The position numbers and the translations under genes were made by a program. Positions 51,787 through 60,961 of a stretch of DNA of 64,000 nt are shown in pieces (within the stretch, counting starts at the first letter, position 1; every line of letters starts with the position of its first letter). The DNA is taken from assembly GCF_013520985.1 (NCBI RefSeq), contig NZ_JACDTY010000010.1:177495-241494 (forward strand), in the 5' to 3' direction. The notes under the pieces were generated by a model that saw only the letters and a list, made by a program, of their open reading frames with translations, was not told the origin of the DNA and did not search any database. Source of the stretch: Mesorhizobium neociceri. GTDB lineage: Bacteria; Pseudomonadota; Alphaproteobacteria; Rhizobiales; Rhizobiaceae.

Positions 51787-53169
51787 TCACACCTTCAAGA
51801 GCAGGTGGTCGCGTTCCCAGCTCGTCACCACGCTCTGGAACAAGTCGAGTTCGACGCTTTTCACGCGCAGATAGGTCTGGAAGAAATCCTCGCCCAGCAA
51901 CACCCGCACGGGCTCGCAAGCGGTGAAGCGGTCGAGCGCCTCCTCCATGGTTTTCGGCAGTGTGCTTTTGATCTTGTAGGCATTGCCCGAGGCCTCGGCC
52001 GATCGCGCCAGTTTCTGTTCGACGCCGAGATAGCCAGCAAGCAGCGAACCGGCGATTGCCAGATAGGGATTGCAATCCGCACCCGGCAACCGGTTTTCCA
52101 CCCGCCTTGCGGCACGGCCGCCAGCCGGCACGCGCAGACCGCAGGAGCGGTTGTCATGCGACCATTCGATGTTGGCCGGCGCGCTGTGGTTTGGCCTGAT
52201 GCGGCGGAACGAGTTCACGTTGGGCGCAAACAGCGGCATGATCTCGGGCACGTACTTCTGCAGGCCGCCGATGAAATGGCCGAACATCTCGGTGTCGGCA
52301 TCGTCGCGGTCGGCAAACAGTGCAGCGCCCGTCTTCTCATCGATGACGGACATGTGCAGGTGCATCGAGCTGCCTGCCTGCGCCGCGATCGGCTTGGCCA
52401 TGAAGGTGGCGTGCATGCCGCTCTGTTGCGCCGCCTGGCGCGTCAGCCGCTTGAACAGCAGCACCTGGTCGGCCAGCGGCACCGCGTCGCCATGCAGCAG
52501 ATTGATCTCCAGCTGCGCCGTGCCGGATTCATGGATCAGCGTGTCGAGCGGCAGGCCGGCGGCCGCGGCGTAGTCATAGACGCGGCGGATCACCGGTTCG
52601 AATTCTTCCAGCGCCACCATGTCATAGGGATGCTGCGAACCCTCGGCGCGGCCATTGGCGCCGACCGGTGCAGTCAACGGTTGATCCGGGTTTGGGTTGG
52701 GCGCGGTCAGATAGAATTCCACCTCGGGCGCCACCACAGCGCGCCAGCCGCGCTGGCGGTAGAGATCGAGTACGGCGCGCAAGACATGACGTGGCGAGGC
52801 CATCCATGGCCTGCCATCCATGTGGAAGGCATCGGCGAAGACATAGGCTTTGCCGGCGCCGCCGCCCGGCGCCAGGCAGAGCGTCGAGACGTCGGGCACC
52901 ATGCGCATGTCCGGGTCCTGATAGGCAAAGCCTTCATCGATCGAGCCGGAATAGCGGCCATCGATGCTGACCAGGAAGGCACTGCTCGGCAGATAGAGCG
53001 CGCGGTCCTCCAGCGCCTTGAGGAATTTGGCCGTCGGCAGCGCCTTGCCGCGCAGCACGCCATTCATATCGGGAACCAGGCACTCGACCTCGTTTATCCC
53101 GTGCTGGGTTAGCCAGTTCCTGGGATCATTGCCGGTGAAGAGAGCGGTATTCGTATTTTTGTCCTGCAT
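51787..53169 (-). CDS. Glutamine synthetase-family ligase, gamma-glutamylputrescine synthetase-like (PuuA-like)
   Basis: A 460-aa ATP-dependent ligase of the GS type III/PuuA branch. Beta-grasp N-terminal domain to about residue 110, then the catalytic domain: VVAPEVEFYL, HESGTAQLEINL, GSSMHLHMSV, NRSCGLRVPAGGRAARRVENR. These carry the metal and ATP ligands. It should join glutamate to an amine (gamma-glutamyl amide). Six bases separate it from the upstream glycosyltransferase gene and two from the PuuB-like gene. Confidence 0.9.
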   Translation of the reverse strand: MQDKNTNTALFTGNDPRNWLTQHGINEVECLVPDMNGVLRGKALPTAKFLKALEDRALYLPSSAFLVSIDGRYSGSIDEGFAYQDPDMRMVPDVSTLCLAPGGGAGKAYVFADAFHMDGRPWMASPRHVLRAVLDLYRQRGWRAVVAPEVEFYLTAPNPNPDQPLTAPVGANGRAEGSQHPYDMVALEEFEPVIRRVYDYAAAAGLPLDTLIHESGTAQLEINLLHGDAVPLADQVLLFKRLTRQAAQQSGMHATFMAKPIAAQAGSSMHLHMSVIDEKTGAALFADRDDADTEMFGHFIGGLQKYVPEIMPLFAPNVNSFRRIRPNHSAPANIEWSHDNRSCGLRVPAGGRAARRVENRLPGADCNPYLAIAGSLLAGYLGVEQKLARSAEASGNAYKIKSTLPKTMEEALDRFTACEPVRVLLGEDFFQTYLRVKSVELDLFQSVVTSWERDHLLLKV

Positions 53170-53175
53170 TTTTGT

Positions 53176-54459
53176 TCACGTCCGTATCAGAGAGAGTATG
53201 GCTTGCGCGGCCACATCCGTTCCAGGGGTCAGCGCCATCTTGGCAGCATTGTCCCTGAGGCGGGCGCGCATGGCGTCGTCGGCCAGCAGGCCGAGAATGG
53301 CTCTCTCCAATCCCCCTTCGGTCCAGGCGTCGCGGCCGATATGGTCGCCGACGCCCGTCTCTCCCGCGCGTTGCGCATTGTCGTGACCGTCCCAGCAATA
53401 GGGCATGATCAGCGACGGCACGCCGAAGCGCAGCGCCTCGCAAAAACTGTTGTTTCCTCCGTGATGAATAAACAGGTCCGACTTCGCCACCACCGAAGGC
53501 TGCGGAAACCAGGCGTCGAGATAGACATTGTCCGGCACCGCGCGATAGGCGTCGCGCAGCCCGCCGGCATTGACAATGAAGCGCGCCGGCAATTTGTCGA
53601 AGACGGCGAGCATGCGCTCGATCAGACCGACATCCATGGCGCCGAGGCTGCCGAAGCTGACATAGACCAGCGGCCCGCCATTGCGCGGAAACACCGGCAC
53701 TTCGAACGGTCCTTCCGACCGCACGCAACCTTCGAGATAGACGAAGCGCGTGGGGTCGAGCGGCTCGGCGCGCTCGCGCCGCACGATCGCCGGCGTCAGC
53801 AGCAGATTGAGATCTGGCGATGTTTCCAGGAACAGGCCCTTCGGCAAAGGCGCCAGACCGGCATCCGCGCGAAAACGGTTGAAGCGGTCATGCGCGGGCG
53901 CCGAGGCCGCGAGATAGCGCGCCTCGAACGCCGCTCGTTGCGGATCATCGGCACCCATCCCTGAGAGGTAGGGCGGCACTTCGGCATCCGGCAGCTCTGT
54001 CTCGGCGCAGGAGACGACGCGCACCCACGGACAGCCGGCGGCAGCAATCGCCGGGAACATGATGACATTGTCGAGCACCACCGCGTCCGGCTTCAGCCGT
54101 GCCAGCAATTGGCGCAGCGGCGCCTCGGCATTGACGGCGGTGTCGACGATCGCCTGCCAGGTCGGCGCGACATAGGTTTCGAGCTGGTCGATCGGGCTCA
54201 GCCGGAAATGCGGCAGGTGCCGGCGCACGAAGGCCTGCCAATAGCTTTGGCGTTCGCTGTCGCTCAGCGGCTCGTCGGTCGGCAGCTGGTATTCCTGGAA
54301 ACCGTAGTCGGCAAAGACGCCGGAGAAACCGGCATGGCAGATGAAGACGGGCCGGGCGCCCCCCGCGCGCAATGCCTGTGCGATACCGACGCAATTCAGC
54401 GCGGCGCCGAAACTGGCTTCGGGAAACAGCGCGATGGTCGGGCTGGCTTTACGCGTCAA
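53176..54459 (-). CDS. GT1/MGT-type glycosyltransferase, first of two paralogs
   Basis: A 427-aa protein with the GT-B layout of UDP-glycosyltransferases: N-terminal acceptor domain (IALFPEASFGAALNCVGIAQAL) and C-terminal donor domain (LVYVSFGSLGAMD, AWFPQPSVVAKSDLFIHHGG, NNSFCEALRFGVPSLIMP, WDGHDNAQRAGETGVG). The HHGGNNS and WDGHDN segments stand where GT1 enzymes have HGG-x-GT and D/E-Q or D-Q-x-x-NA donor contacts. It shares an operon with GntR and PuuA/PuuB-like genes. Paralog at 59687. Glycosylation of the amine or its conjugate is inferred, not proven. Confidence 0.8.
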   Translation of the reverse strand: MTRKASPTIALFPEASFGAALNCVGIAQALRAGGARPVFICHAGFSGVFADYGFQEYQLPTDEPLSDSERQSYWQAFVRRHLPHFRLSPIDQLETYVAPTWQAIVDTAVNAEAPLRQLLARLKPDAVVLDNVIMFPAIAAAGCPWVRVVSCAETELPDAEVPPYLSGMGADDPQRAAFEARYLAASAPAHDRFNRFRADAGLAPLPKGLFLETSPDLNLLLTPAIVRRERAEPLDPTRFVYLEGCVRSEGPFEVPVFPRNGGPLVYVSFGSLGAMDVGLIERMLAVFDKLPARFIVNAGGLRDAYRAVPDNVYLDAWFPQPSVVAKSDLFIHHGGNNSFCEALRFGVPSLIMPYCWDGHDNAQRAGETGVGDHIGRDAWTEGGLERAILGLLADDAMRARLRDNAAKMALTPGTDVAAQAILSLIRT

Positions 54460-54469
54460 TTATTCCTCT

Positions 54470-55408
54470 TCAGTCCGGCCGGCTGATCATGCCGAACAGT
54501 GCGGGAGCTCCGCGGCTGGCCGCTTGCGGTCGCTGGTTGCGGGAGAGCCGCAGGTGAATGCGAAGCAGATCGGCAGCCACCTCATACTGCCGGCTTTCAA
54601 GATAGTCGAGTATGCTCAGATGTTCGCGCAGCGATTGCCGCAGCCGGAACACATTGACGCCGGCATAGATGCCCGGCAGCCGGCGCAGTCTCAGATGATC
54701 GGCCAGAGCATCGGACACAAAGCGGTTGGCGCAGCCCTCGGCGATCATGCCGTGGAAATCCATGTCCACCCGCTGGAATTCACGCGTGTCGAAGGACGCG
54801 TCAGGCAATGCCGACAGCGCTTCCATGCCTTGGCGCAACGCTGCCGCCCGCGTGCCGTCAAGCCGGAAGCCCGGCATCAGGATCGCTGCCGGCTCCAGCA
54901 GCAGCCGAAACTCGTAGCTTTCACCCTGCGCCTCCGGATCGTCGGGCGCGCGGCGGAACAGCCAGGACTGGCCAGGTGCGCGGTCCAGAAGATTCTCATC
55001 AGTCAGTTTGTTGAGCGCTTTTAGTACCGTCTTGCGCTCGGCATCATACCGCCGCATCAGCCCCGCGACGGTCACCGTCTGGTCCAGCCGTCGCGCGGAG
55101 CGGTCGCGCAGGATCGCTTCGGCGAGTTCGTCTTCCTCGGCGTTGGGAAGCTCGGCGGCGATGGCCGGCTGCGCAGCGAGGTCGATCGCCAGATGATAAC
55201 CGGTATCGGCCTCCCAGCGCACCACGCCCCGCTCTGCGAGCAGGCTGAGCGCAGCCCGCACCGGCGTGCGCGAGACATTGCACAGCGAGGCAATCTGCTG
55301 TTCGGGCAGGCGCGCGCCGGGCTCGAAGCCGCGCTGGCGCGCGACATCCAGGATGCGCTGCGCCAGATCGAGGTGGTTGGTGCGAGGTCGTCGGGCTACG
55401 GCTTGCAT
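54470..55408 (-). CDS. GntR-family regulator with two winged-helix domains
   Basis: A 312-aa protein. The first winged helix covers about residues 13-75 (QQIASLCNVSRTPVRAALSLL), a second one about 97-152 (VAGLMRRYDAERKTVLKALNKL) and an FCD-like domain the rest (about 163-290; RVDMDFHGMIAEGCAN, REHLSILDYLE). The doubled DNA-binding part is rare for the family. It heads the operon GntR-GT-PuuA-PuuB, 10 nt from the GT gene, and faces the divergent ABC operon, so it is the likely regulator of both. Confidence 0.87.
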   Translation of the reverse strand: MQAVARRPRTNHLDLAQRILDVARQRGFEPGARLPEQQIASLCNVSRTPVRAALSLLAERGVVRWEADTGYHLAIDLAAQPAIAAELPNAEEDELAEAILRDRSARRLDQTVTVAGLMRRYDAERKTVLKALNKLTDENLLDRAPGQSWLFRRAPDDPEAQGESYEFRLLLEPAAILMPGFRLDGTRAAALRQGMEALSALPDASFDTREFQRVDMDFHGMIAEGCANRFVSDALADHLRLRRLPGIYAGVNVFRLRQSLREHLSILDYLESRQYEVAADLLRIHLRLSRNQRPQAASRGAPALFGMISRPD

Positions 55409-55510
55409 GACAGTTCTCGAATACGAAATGTGACCGCATTGGTGTGGCCGACTGCCGGAACGGGTGCAATCGGCCAGATTCCTCGGTCGGTTGACAAATT
55501 ATGGATTGAC

Positions 55511-55532
55511 GTACTTTTTTCTGCAATAGTAC
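55511..55532. promoter_or_regulatory. Inverted repeat GTACT-N12-AGTAC in divergent promoter
   Basis: GTACT and AGTAC are 12 nt apart in an AT-rich stretch, directly after TTGACA and TTGACG hexamers (55491, 55506). It is a candidate site for the two-winged-helix GntR protein. Confidence 0.35.
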
Positions 55533-55644
55533 TGTCGGCACAATCGGCGAGAAAAGACCGAGGAACAGGATCGAGGCAGCGGCGCGGGTCGCCGGCTTTG
55601 GTCCGGCAAATGATTTCGACGATCAAACCGAATGGGAGTCTGCC

Positions 55645-56709
55645 ATGACCGCTACCAGCCTGCGGCGCCGTGCGCTCAATATATCCTCAATCGCTCTCGG
55701 TCTCGCTCTGACGCTCTCGGCGCCGGCGATGGCCGCCGACCTCGTCATCTCCAACTGGGACGGCTATATGGCGCCCGACGCCATGGCCGCCTTCAAGACC
55801 GCCACCGGCGTCTCCGGCGAAGTGGTGGTGCACGCCACCAATGAAGAGATCATGGGCAAGCTGATTGCCGCCAGCGGCAAGGGCTATGACGTGGTCTTTG
55901 TCTCCTCGCCCTTCGCTGAGGTGTTGAACAAGCTCGGCCTGACCGAGCCGGTCGATCACGCCAAGATCCCCAACCTCGCCAACCTCTACCCCGAAGCGAC
56001 CAAGCTGCCGCACGATGTCGGCAACACCTTCTCCGTGCCCTACACCTGGGGCACGACGGGCCTCTGCTACCGCTCCGACCTGGTCAAGACTGCACCCACC
56101 AGCTGGAGCGACTTGCTGGCGCCCTCCGACGAGTTGAAGGGCAAGACCACCATGTTGGCGACCGACCGCTGGCTGCTGGCCGCCGGGCAGCTCGACAAGG
56201 GCTATTCCGTCAACGAGACCGACCCGGCGAAGATGGCCGAGGTCAAGGACCTGCTCATCTCGGCCAAGAAGACGCTGCTCGCCTACGACGACACCACCTT
56301 CTATTCGAAGCTGGTCTCCGGCGAGGCGCTGATGGTGCAGGCCTGGGACGGCTGGTGCAATTACGGCATCGCCGACAAGCCCGAGATCAAATACGTCATC
56401 CCGAAAGAGGGCTCGGATCTCTGGGTCGACACGATGGTGGTGATGAAGGCGTCCGAGCACAAGGGCGACGCTTTCAAGTTCATCAACTTCATGCTCGACG
56501 CCAAGAACCACGCCTGGGCGGCGCAGAACATCGACTACAAGGTGCCGAACAAGCCGGCGATGGAAAGCCTGCCGGCAGACTTCCTGGCCAAATTCCCCAA
56601 CATGGCGATGCCGGTGGCACAACTCGTCAAGTTCGAGCAGTTGCGTGACGTCGGCGAAGCCCAGCGTGACTATTCCAAGATCGTCAGCGAGATCAAGGCC
56701 GCGCAGTAA
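55645..56709 (+). CDS. Polyamine-type ABC transporter substrate-binding protein, PotF/PotD-like
   Basis: A 354-aa periplasmic binder. Signal peptide about 1-30 (SSIALGLALTLSAPAMA-AD). The mature N terminus LVISNWDGYMAPDAMAAF and the IPYTWGTTGLCYRSD-like segment are typical of PotF/PotD. First gene of an operon extending to the aldehyde dehydrogenase. The TGGGAGTCTGCC stretch precedes ATG. Confidence 0.9.
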   Translation: MTATSLRRRALNISSIALGLALTLSAPAMAADLVISNWDGYMAPDAMAAFKTATGVSGEVVVHATNEEIMGKLIAASGKGYDVVFVSSPFAEVLNKLGLTEPVDHAKIPNLANLYPEATKLPHDVGNTFSVPYTWGTTGLCYRSDLVKTAPTSWSDLLAPSDELKGKTTMLATDRWLLAAGQLDKGYSVNETDPAKMAEVKDLLISAKKTLLAYDDTTFYSKLVSGEALMVQAWDGWCNYGIADKPEIKYVIPKEGSDLWVDTMVVMKASEHKGDAFKFINFMLDAKNHAWAAQNIDYKVPNKPAMESLPADFLAKFPNMAMPVAQLVKFEQLRDVGEAQRDYSKIVSEIKAAQ

Positions 56710-56725
56710 GCGGCGCAGACATCAC

Positions 56726-56751
56726 GGCCGGCGGTGCTTCTGCCGCCGGTC
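56726..56751 (+). other. Stem-loop after the binding-protein gene
   Basis: GGCCGGCGG and CCGCCGGTC pair over nine positions (one wobble) around an 8-nt loop, 17 nt after the stop. No T-tract. Confidence 0.65.
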
Positions 56752-56770
56752 CTGAGCGGTACCTGAAGAA

Positions 56771-57646
56771 TTGTCCCAGACCCGACTTCGCTCCTCCTTG
56801 CTGATGGCCCCGGCGCTGGTCTGGCTGACCGCGCTGATGGTGGTGCCATGCGCGCTGGTGCTGGCGCTCGCCTTCTTCCGGCGCGGCATCTATGGCGGCA
56901 TCGACTACACCTTCACGCTGGAGAATTTCGGGTTGGTCTTCGACCCGCTCTATGCCGGCATCTTCCTGAAGTCGGCGCGCATCGCCGGCACGGCGACGCT
57001 GATCGCCGTGGTGATCGGCTATGCCGCCGCCTATGCCATCGCGGCCGCCCCGCGCCGGTGGCAGCCGGTGTTTCTGTTCTTTGCCGTCCTGCCGTTCTGG
57101 TCCAATTACCTGATCCGCACCTACGCCTGGATCGTACTGCTCAACCGGGAAGGGCTGATCACCCAGCTGCTGCGCTGGTTCGGCTACACCGGCGAGCCGC
57201 CGTCGATGCTCTACACCGAAGGCGCCGTCATCGCCGGCCTCGTCTACAACTATCTGCCCTTCGTCATCCTCGCCTGCTACGCACCGCTGTCGCGCCTCAA
57301 CCCGGAACTGGCCGAAGCATCCCGCGATCTCGGCGCGTCGGCGGCCACCACCTTTCGCCGTGTCATCCTGCCGCTGACGGTGCCAGGCATCGCCGCCGGC
57401 GCGGTCTTCGTCTTCGTGCTGTCGATCGGCAATTTCGTCACCCCGGCGCTGCTCGGCGGCGGCCGCTTCCAGATGATCGGCAATCTCGTCTACGACCAAT
57501 TCCTGACCGCCAACGACTGGCCGTTCGGCGCGGCGCTTGCCATGGCGCTGATCGCAATCATGCTTCTGGTGCTGATGGCGCAAGCGCTCGCCGCCGACCG
57601 CGCCGCGGGGCGGGCAGCCGAGGCCAGAGGTGACGCCGATGGCTGA
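56771..57646 (+). CDS. Polyamine-type ABC transporter permease, PotB-like
   Basis: A 291-aa permease with RTYAWIVLLNREGLIT and GNFVTPALLGGG, both PotB/PotH hallmarks. Coupling loop PELAEASRDLGASAATTFRR. The start is most likely TTG at 56771 after GAAGAA; an ATG at 56804 would cut into the first helix. Confidence 0.87.
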   Translation: MSQTRLRSSLLMAPALVWLTALMVVPCALVLALAFFRRGIYGGIDYTFTLENFGLVFDPLYAGIFLKSARIAGTATLIAVVIGYAAAYAIAAAPRRWQPVFLFFAVLPFWSNYLIRTYAWIVLLNREGLITQLLRWFGYTGEPPSMLYTEGAVIAGLVYNYLPFVILACYAPLSRLNPELAEASRDLGASAATTFRRVILPLTVPGIAAGAVFVFVLSIGNFVTPALLGGGRFQMIGNLVYDQFLTANDWPFGAALAMALIAIMLLVLMAQALAADRAAGRAAEARGDADG

Positions 57647-57658
57647 GCGCGGCGCGAT

Positions 57659-57758
57659 CACGGGGAGAAGGTGCCCCGAAGGGGCGGATGAGGGGCGGCG
57701 TCAACCTTTGCGACGCTCAGCGCTGCCCCTCATCTGCCTGCCGGCATCTTCTCCCCGT
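57659..57758. repeat. Palindromic repeat, family 4
   Basis: ACGGGGAGAAGGTGCC and GGCATCTTCTCCCCGT arms, with a GGGGCGGATGAGGGGC inner part, lie between the two permease genes of the operon. It is related in style to family 2 but not the same sequence. Confidence 0.75.
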
Positions 57759-57814
57759 GAACGGGGAGAAGGACTCTGGTCGTTCGCTTGCCTCCCAATT
57801 GTCGGGGGCCAGCG

Positions 57815-58606
57815 ATGACCCATTCCTTCACCCGTACGCTCGGCATGCGGACGATCCTGATTCTCGTCTTCGCCTTCCTCTACATCCCGATCGCCGTGCT
57901 GGTGGCGCTGTCCTTCAACGAAGGCGGGCTGCCGACGGCGTGGTCGGGCTTTTCGCTGAAATGGTATGTTTCGCTGGCCAGTAATTCCGCCATCCTGTCT
58001 GCCGCGCTCAACACGCTGATCGTGGCACTGGTCTCAACGGCAATCGCCACGCTGCTCGGCACGCTGCTGGCGATCGGCGTCGAGATGCGCCGGCAATACG
58101 GCAAGGGGCTCGAAGCCCTGATCTTCGCGCCGATGATCATTCCCGATATCGTGCTGGCGATCGCGCTGCTGTCATTCTTTTCAATGCTCAACCTGACAAT
58201 GGGCCTGCACACCATCATCCTCGCCCATGTCGTCTTCAACCTCGCCTTCGTCTGCTCGGTGGTGCGTGCCCGGCTGAAGAGTTTCGACTGGTCGATCGTC
58301 GAGGCCTCCGCCGATCTCGGCGCCTCCGCGCTCACCACCTTCCGGCGGGTGACCTTGCCGGTCATCTTGCCGGCAGTGATCGCCGGCGCGCTGCTTGCCT
58401 TCACGCTGTCGGTCGACGAGTTCATCATCGCCTTCTTCACCGCCGGCGCCGGCCGCGCCTCGACCACGCTGCCGATGCAGATCTACGCCATGATCCGCTT
58501 CGGCATCACACCAGAGATCAACGCGCTGGCGACCATCGTCATGGCTGTAAGCATCACCGCGCTGACCCTGTCGCAGCGGCTCAACCGTGGGATCATCGGC
58601 CAATGA
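57815..58606 (+). CDS. Polyamine-type ABC transporter permease, PotC-like
   Basis: A 263-aa permease. ATG at 57815 follows GTCGGGGGCCAGCG. Helix 1 is ILILVFAFLYIPIAVLVALS; coupling loop SIVEASADLGASALTTFRR; SVDEFIIAFFTAG is the PotC hallmark. It ends in a 4-nt overlap with the ATPase. Confidence 0.9.
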   Translation: MTHSFTRTLGMRTILILVFAFLYIPIAVLVALSFNEGGLPTAWSGFSLKWYVSLASNSAILSAALNTLIVALVSTAIATLLGTLLAIGVEMRRQYGKGLEALIFAPMIIPDIVLAIALLSFFSMLNLTMGLHTIILAHVVFNLAFVCSVVRARLKSFDWSIVEASADLGASALTTFRRVTLPVILPAVIAGALLAFTLSVDEFIIAFFTAGAGRASTTLPMQIYAMIRFGITPEINALATIVMAVSITALTLSQRLNRGIIGQ

Positions 58607-59676
58607 GCGAACCGCGCACGCTGCTGGCCATCGATCATGTGTCGAAGAATTTCGGCCGGGTCACCGCCGTCGACGGCATCTCGCTCGACATCAGGGAGAA
58701 CGAATTCTTCGCGCTGCTCGGCCCTTCCGGCTGCGGCAAGACCACGCTGCTGCGTATGCTGGCCGGCTTCGAGACGCCCAGCGACGGCCGCATCCTACTC
58801 GATGACCGCGACATCGCAAGAATTCCGCCCAACAAGCGGCCGGTTAATCTGATGTTCCAGTCCTACGCGCTGTTTCCGCATATGAGCGTGCGCGCCAATG
58901 TTTCCTACGGGCTGGAAATGGAGCGTTTGCCGGCAGCCGAAATTCGCTCCCGCGTCGATGCCATTCTGGCGACCACCGAACTCGTCCCCTTCGCCGACCG
59001 CAAGCCGGAGCAGTTGTCGGGCGGCCAGAAGCAGCGCGTCGCGCTCGCCCGCGCGCTGGTCAAGCGACCGCGGCTGCTGTTGCTCGACGAGCCGCTCGGC
59101 GCGCTCGACAAGAAACTGCGCGGCGCCATGCAGCTGGAGCTGAAGCGCCTGCAGCACGAAGTCGGCATCACCTTTGTCATCGTCACCCATGACCAGGAGG
59201 AATCGCTGGTCATGGCCGACCGCATGGCGGTGCTGAAGGACGGCAGACTGCTGCAATGCGACACCCCGCACGCGATCTACGAACACCCCACCGACCGTTT
59301 TGTCGCCGACTTCATCGGCGTCATGAATTTCGTGCCGGGCAAGGTATCGGCCGATGGCGTGATGGCGGCGAACGGCGCGCGCATTGCCGGCAAGGTTCCC
59401 GCAGCGCTTTCGCCCGGGGCTTCCGCTGTCGCCTCGGTCCGGCCCGAGCGCATCCGGTTGTTCCCGTCAGCCGAGACCGCCAACCGCACCACCGGCACGG
59501 TCGAAGCGCTGGCCTATCACGGGCTCGACCTGCAGCTTCATGTCCGCACGCCGTTGTCGCCAAAATCCTTCCTGGTGCGTGTCACTGCCGATGCTGCCGA
59601 CCGTCGGCCGGTGTCGTCGGGCGACCAGATCGAACTCGGCTGGGACGCTGCCGATGTCCGAATTTTTGCAGAATAG
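58603..59676 (+). CDS. Polyamine-type ABC transporter ATPase, PotA-like
   Basis: A 357-aa ATPase: Walker A GPSGCGKTT, Q-loop FQSYALFPHMSV, signature LSGGQKQRVALARA, Walker B LLLLDEPLGALD, H-loop IVTHDQEESLV, C-terminal TOBE domain. ATGA overlap with the PotC-like stop. Confidence 0.9.
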   Translation: MSEPRTLLAIDHVSKNFGRVTAVDGISLDIRENEFFALLGPSGCGKTTLLRMLAGFETPSDGRILLDDRDIARIPPNKRPVNLMFQSYALFPHMSVRANVSYGLEMERLPAAEIRSRVDAILATTELVPFADRKPEQLSGGQKQRVALARALVKRPRLLLLDEPLGALDKKLRGAMQLELKRLQHEVGITFVIVTHDQEESLVMADRMAVLKDGRLLQCDTPHAIYEHPTDRFVADFIGVMNFVPGKVSADGVMAANGARIAGKVPAALSPGASAVASVRPERIRLFPSAETANRTTGTVEALAYHGLDLQLHVRTPLSPKSFLVRVTADAADRRPVSSGDQIELGWDAADVRIFAE

Positions 59677-59686
59677 GAGAAGCCTG

Positions 59687-60961
59687 ATGGCGCAGAAGAC
59701 GATCGCGTTTTTTCCCGAAGCCGCCTACGGCCCGGCGCTCAATTCCGTCGGCATCGCGCAAGCCGTCGAGGCGCGCGGCCACAAGGCTGTGTTCCTGTCC
59801 GACCCTGGCTTTGTCGATGTCTACAAGGGCTACGGCTTCGAGGCGCATCCGGTGAACCTGTCGGAGCCGATGCCGCCCGAGCAGATGGCGAAATTCTGGG
59901 AGGACTTCATCAACGGCCACATCCCGAACTTCCGCAAGTCGCCCTACGATCAGGTCGACAACTATGTGAAGGATTGCTGGACCGCGATCGTCGACAGCGC
60001 CAAATGGGCGCAGAAGGATCTGCCGCGCGTTCTGGCCGCCATAAAGCCGGACGTGATCTGCGTCGACAATGTCATCCTGTTCCCGGCCATAAAGCAGTTC
60101 GGCAAGCCGTGGGTGCGCGTCATCTCCTGCTCGGAAAACGAGATCGAGGATGAGGACATCCCGCCGCATCTGTCGGGCTGCGGCGAGAACGACCATGTCG
60201 GCCACCAGCGCTACCGCGACCATTTCAACGCGGTGATCAAGCCGATCCATGACGACTTCAACGCTTTCCTCACCGCCAACAACGAGGCGCCCTACCCGAC
60301 CGGCCAGTTCTTCGAGGCCTCGCCCTATCTGAACCTGCTGCTCTATCCCGAAGCGGCCAAGTTCAAGCGCCGCCACCCGCTCGATCCGGCGAAATTCCAG
60401 TATCTGGAAGGCTGCGTGCGGCAGGAAAAGCCGTACACCGTGCCGACCTTTGCCGAGAACAATGACGGGCCGCTGCTCTATGTCTCCTTCGGCAGCCTCG
60501 GCGCCGGCGATGTCGACCTGTTGAAGCGCATCATCACGACGCTGGGCAAGACGCGCTACCGGGCGCTGGTCAATGTCGGCGGCTACAAGGACCAGTATAC
60601 CGGTGTGCCCGGCAACGTCATTGTCGACAGCTGGTTCCCGCAGCCGTCGGTCATCCCGCAGGTCGATGCTGTCATCCACCATGGCGGCAACAACTCGTTC
60701 ACCGAGTGCCTCTATTTCGGCAAGCCGGCCATCATCATGCCCTATGTCTGGGACGGCCACGACAACGCCACGCGCGTCCAGGAAACCGGCCACGGCTTCG
60801 GCATGCCGCGCTATGACTGGAGCGATGCCCAGCTGATCACCAGGATCGAGACCTGCCTGACCGATCCGAAGATGAAGGCCAAGCTGGCCAAGACCTCGGC
60901 GCAGATGCAGGCACAGAACGGTCCGGAGAAGGCCGCCGGATTGCTGGAGGAACTGCTGTGA
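59687..60961 (+). CDS. GT1/MGT-type glycosyltransferase, second of two paralogs
   Basis: A 424-aa GT-B protein clearly paralogous to the one at 53176: IAFFPEAAYGPALNSVGIAQ, LYVSFGSLGAGD, SWFPQPSVIPQVDAVIHHGG, NNSFTECLYFGKPAIIMP, WDGHDNATRVQETGHG. AGGAGAAGCCTG before the ATG. It begins 10 nt after the transporter ATPase and overlaps the first cupin by 4 nt, so it is part of the uptake operon. It has no signal peptide or membrane segment, hence cytoplasmic. Acceptor and sugar donor are unknown. Confidence 0.8.
   Translation: MAQKTIAFFPEAAYGPALNSVGIAQAVEARGHKAVFLSDPGFVDVYKGYGFEAHPVNLSEPMPPEQMAKFWEDFINGHIPNFRKSPYDQVDNYVKDCWTAIVDSAKWAQKDLPRVLAAIKPDVICVDNVILFPAIKQFGKPWVRVISCSENEIEDEDIPPHLSGCGENDHVGHQRYRDHFNAVIKPIHDDFNAFLTANNEAPYPTGQFFEASPYLNLLLYPEAAKFKRRHPLDPAKFQYLEGCVRQEKPYTVPTFAENNDGPLLYVSFGSLGAGDVDLLKRIITTLGKTRYRALVNVGGYKDQYTGVPGNVIVDSWFPQPSVIPQVDAVIHHGGNNSFTECLYFGKPAIIMPYVWDGHDNATRVQETGHGFGMPRYDWSDAQLITRIETCLTDPKMKAKLAKTSAQMQAQNGPEKAAGLLEELL

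Noticed and set aside
51805..53112. 435-codon open frame antisense to the PuuA-like gene
   Set aside because: The minus strand encodes complete glutamine-synthetase motifs; the plus frame shows only composition bias.
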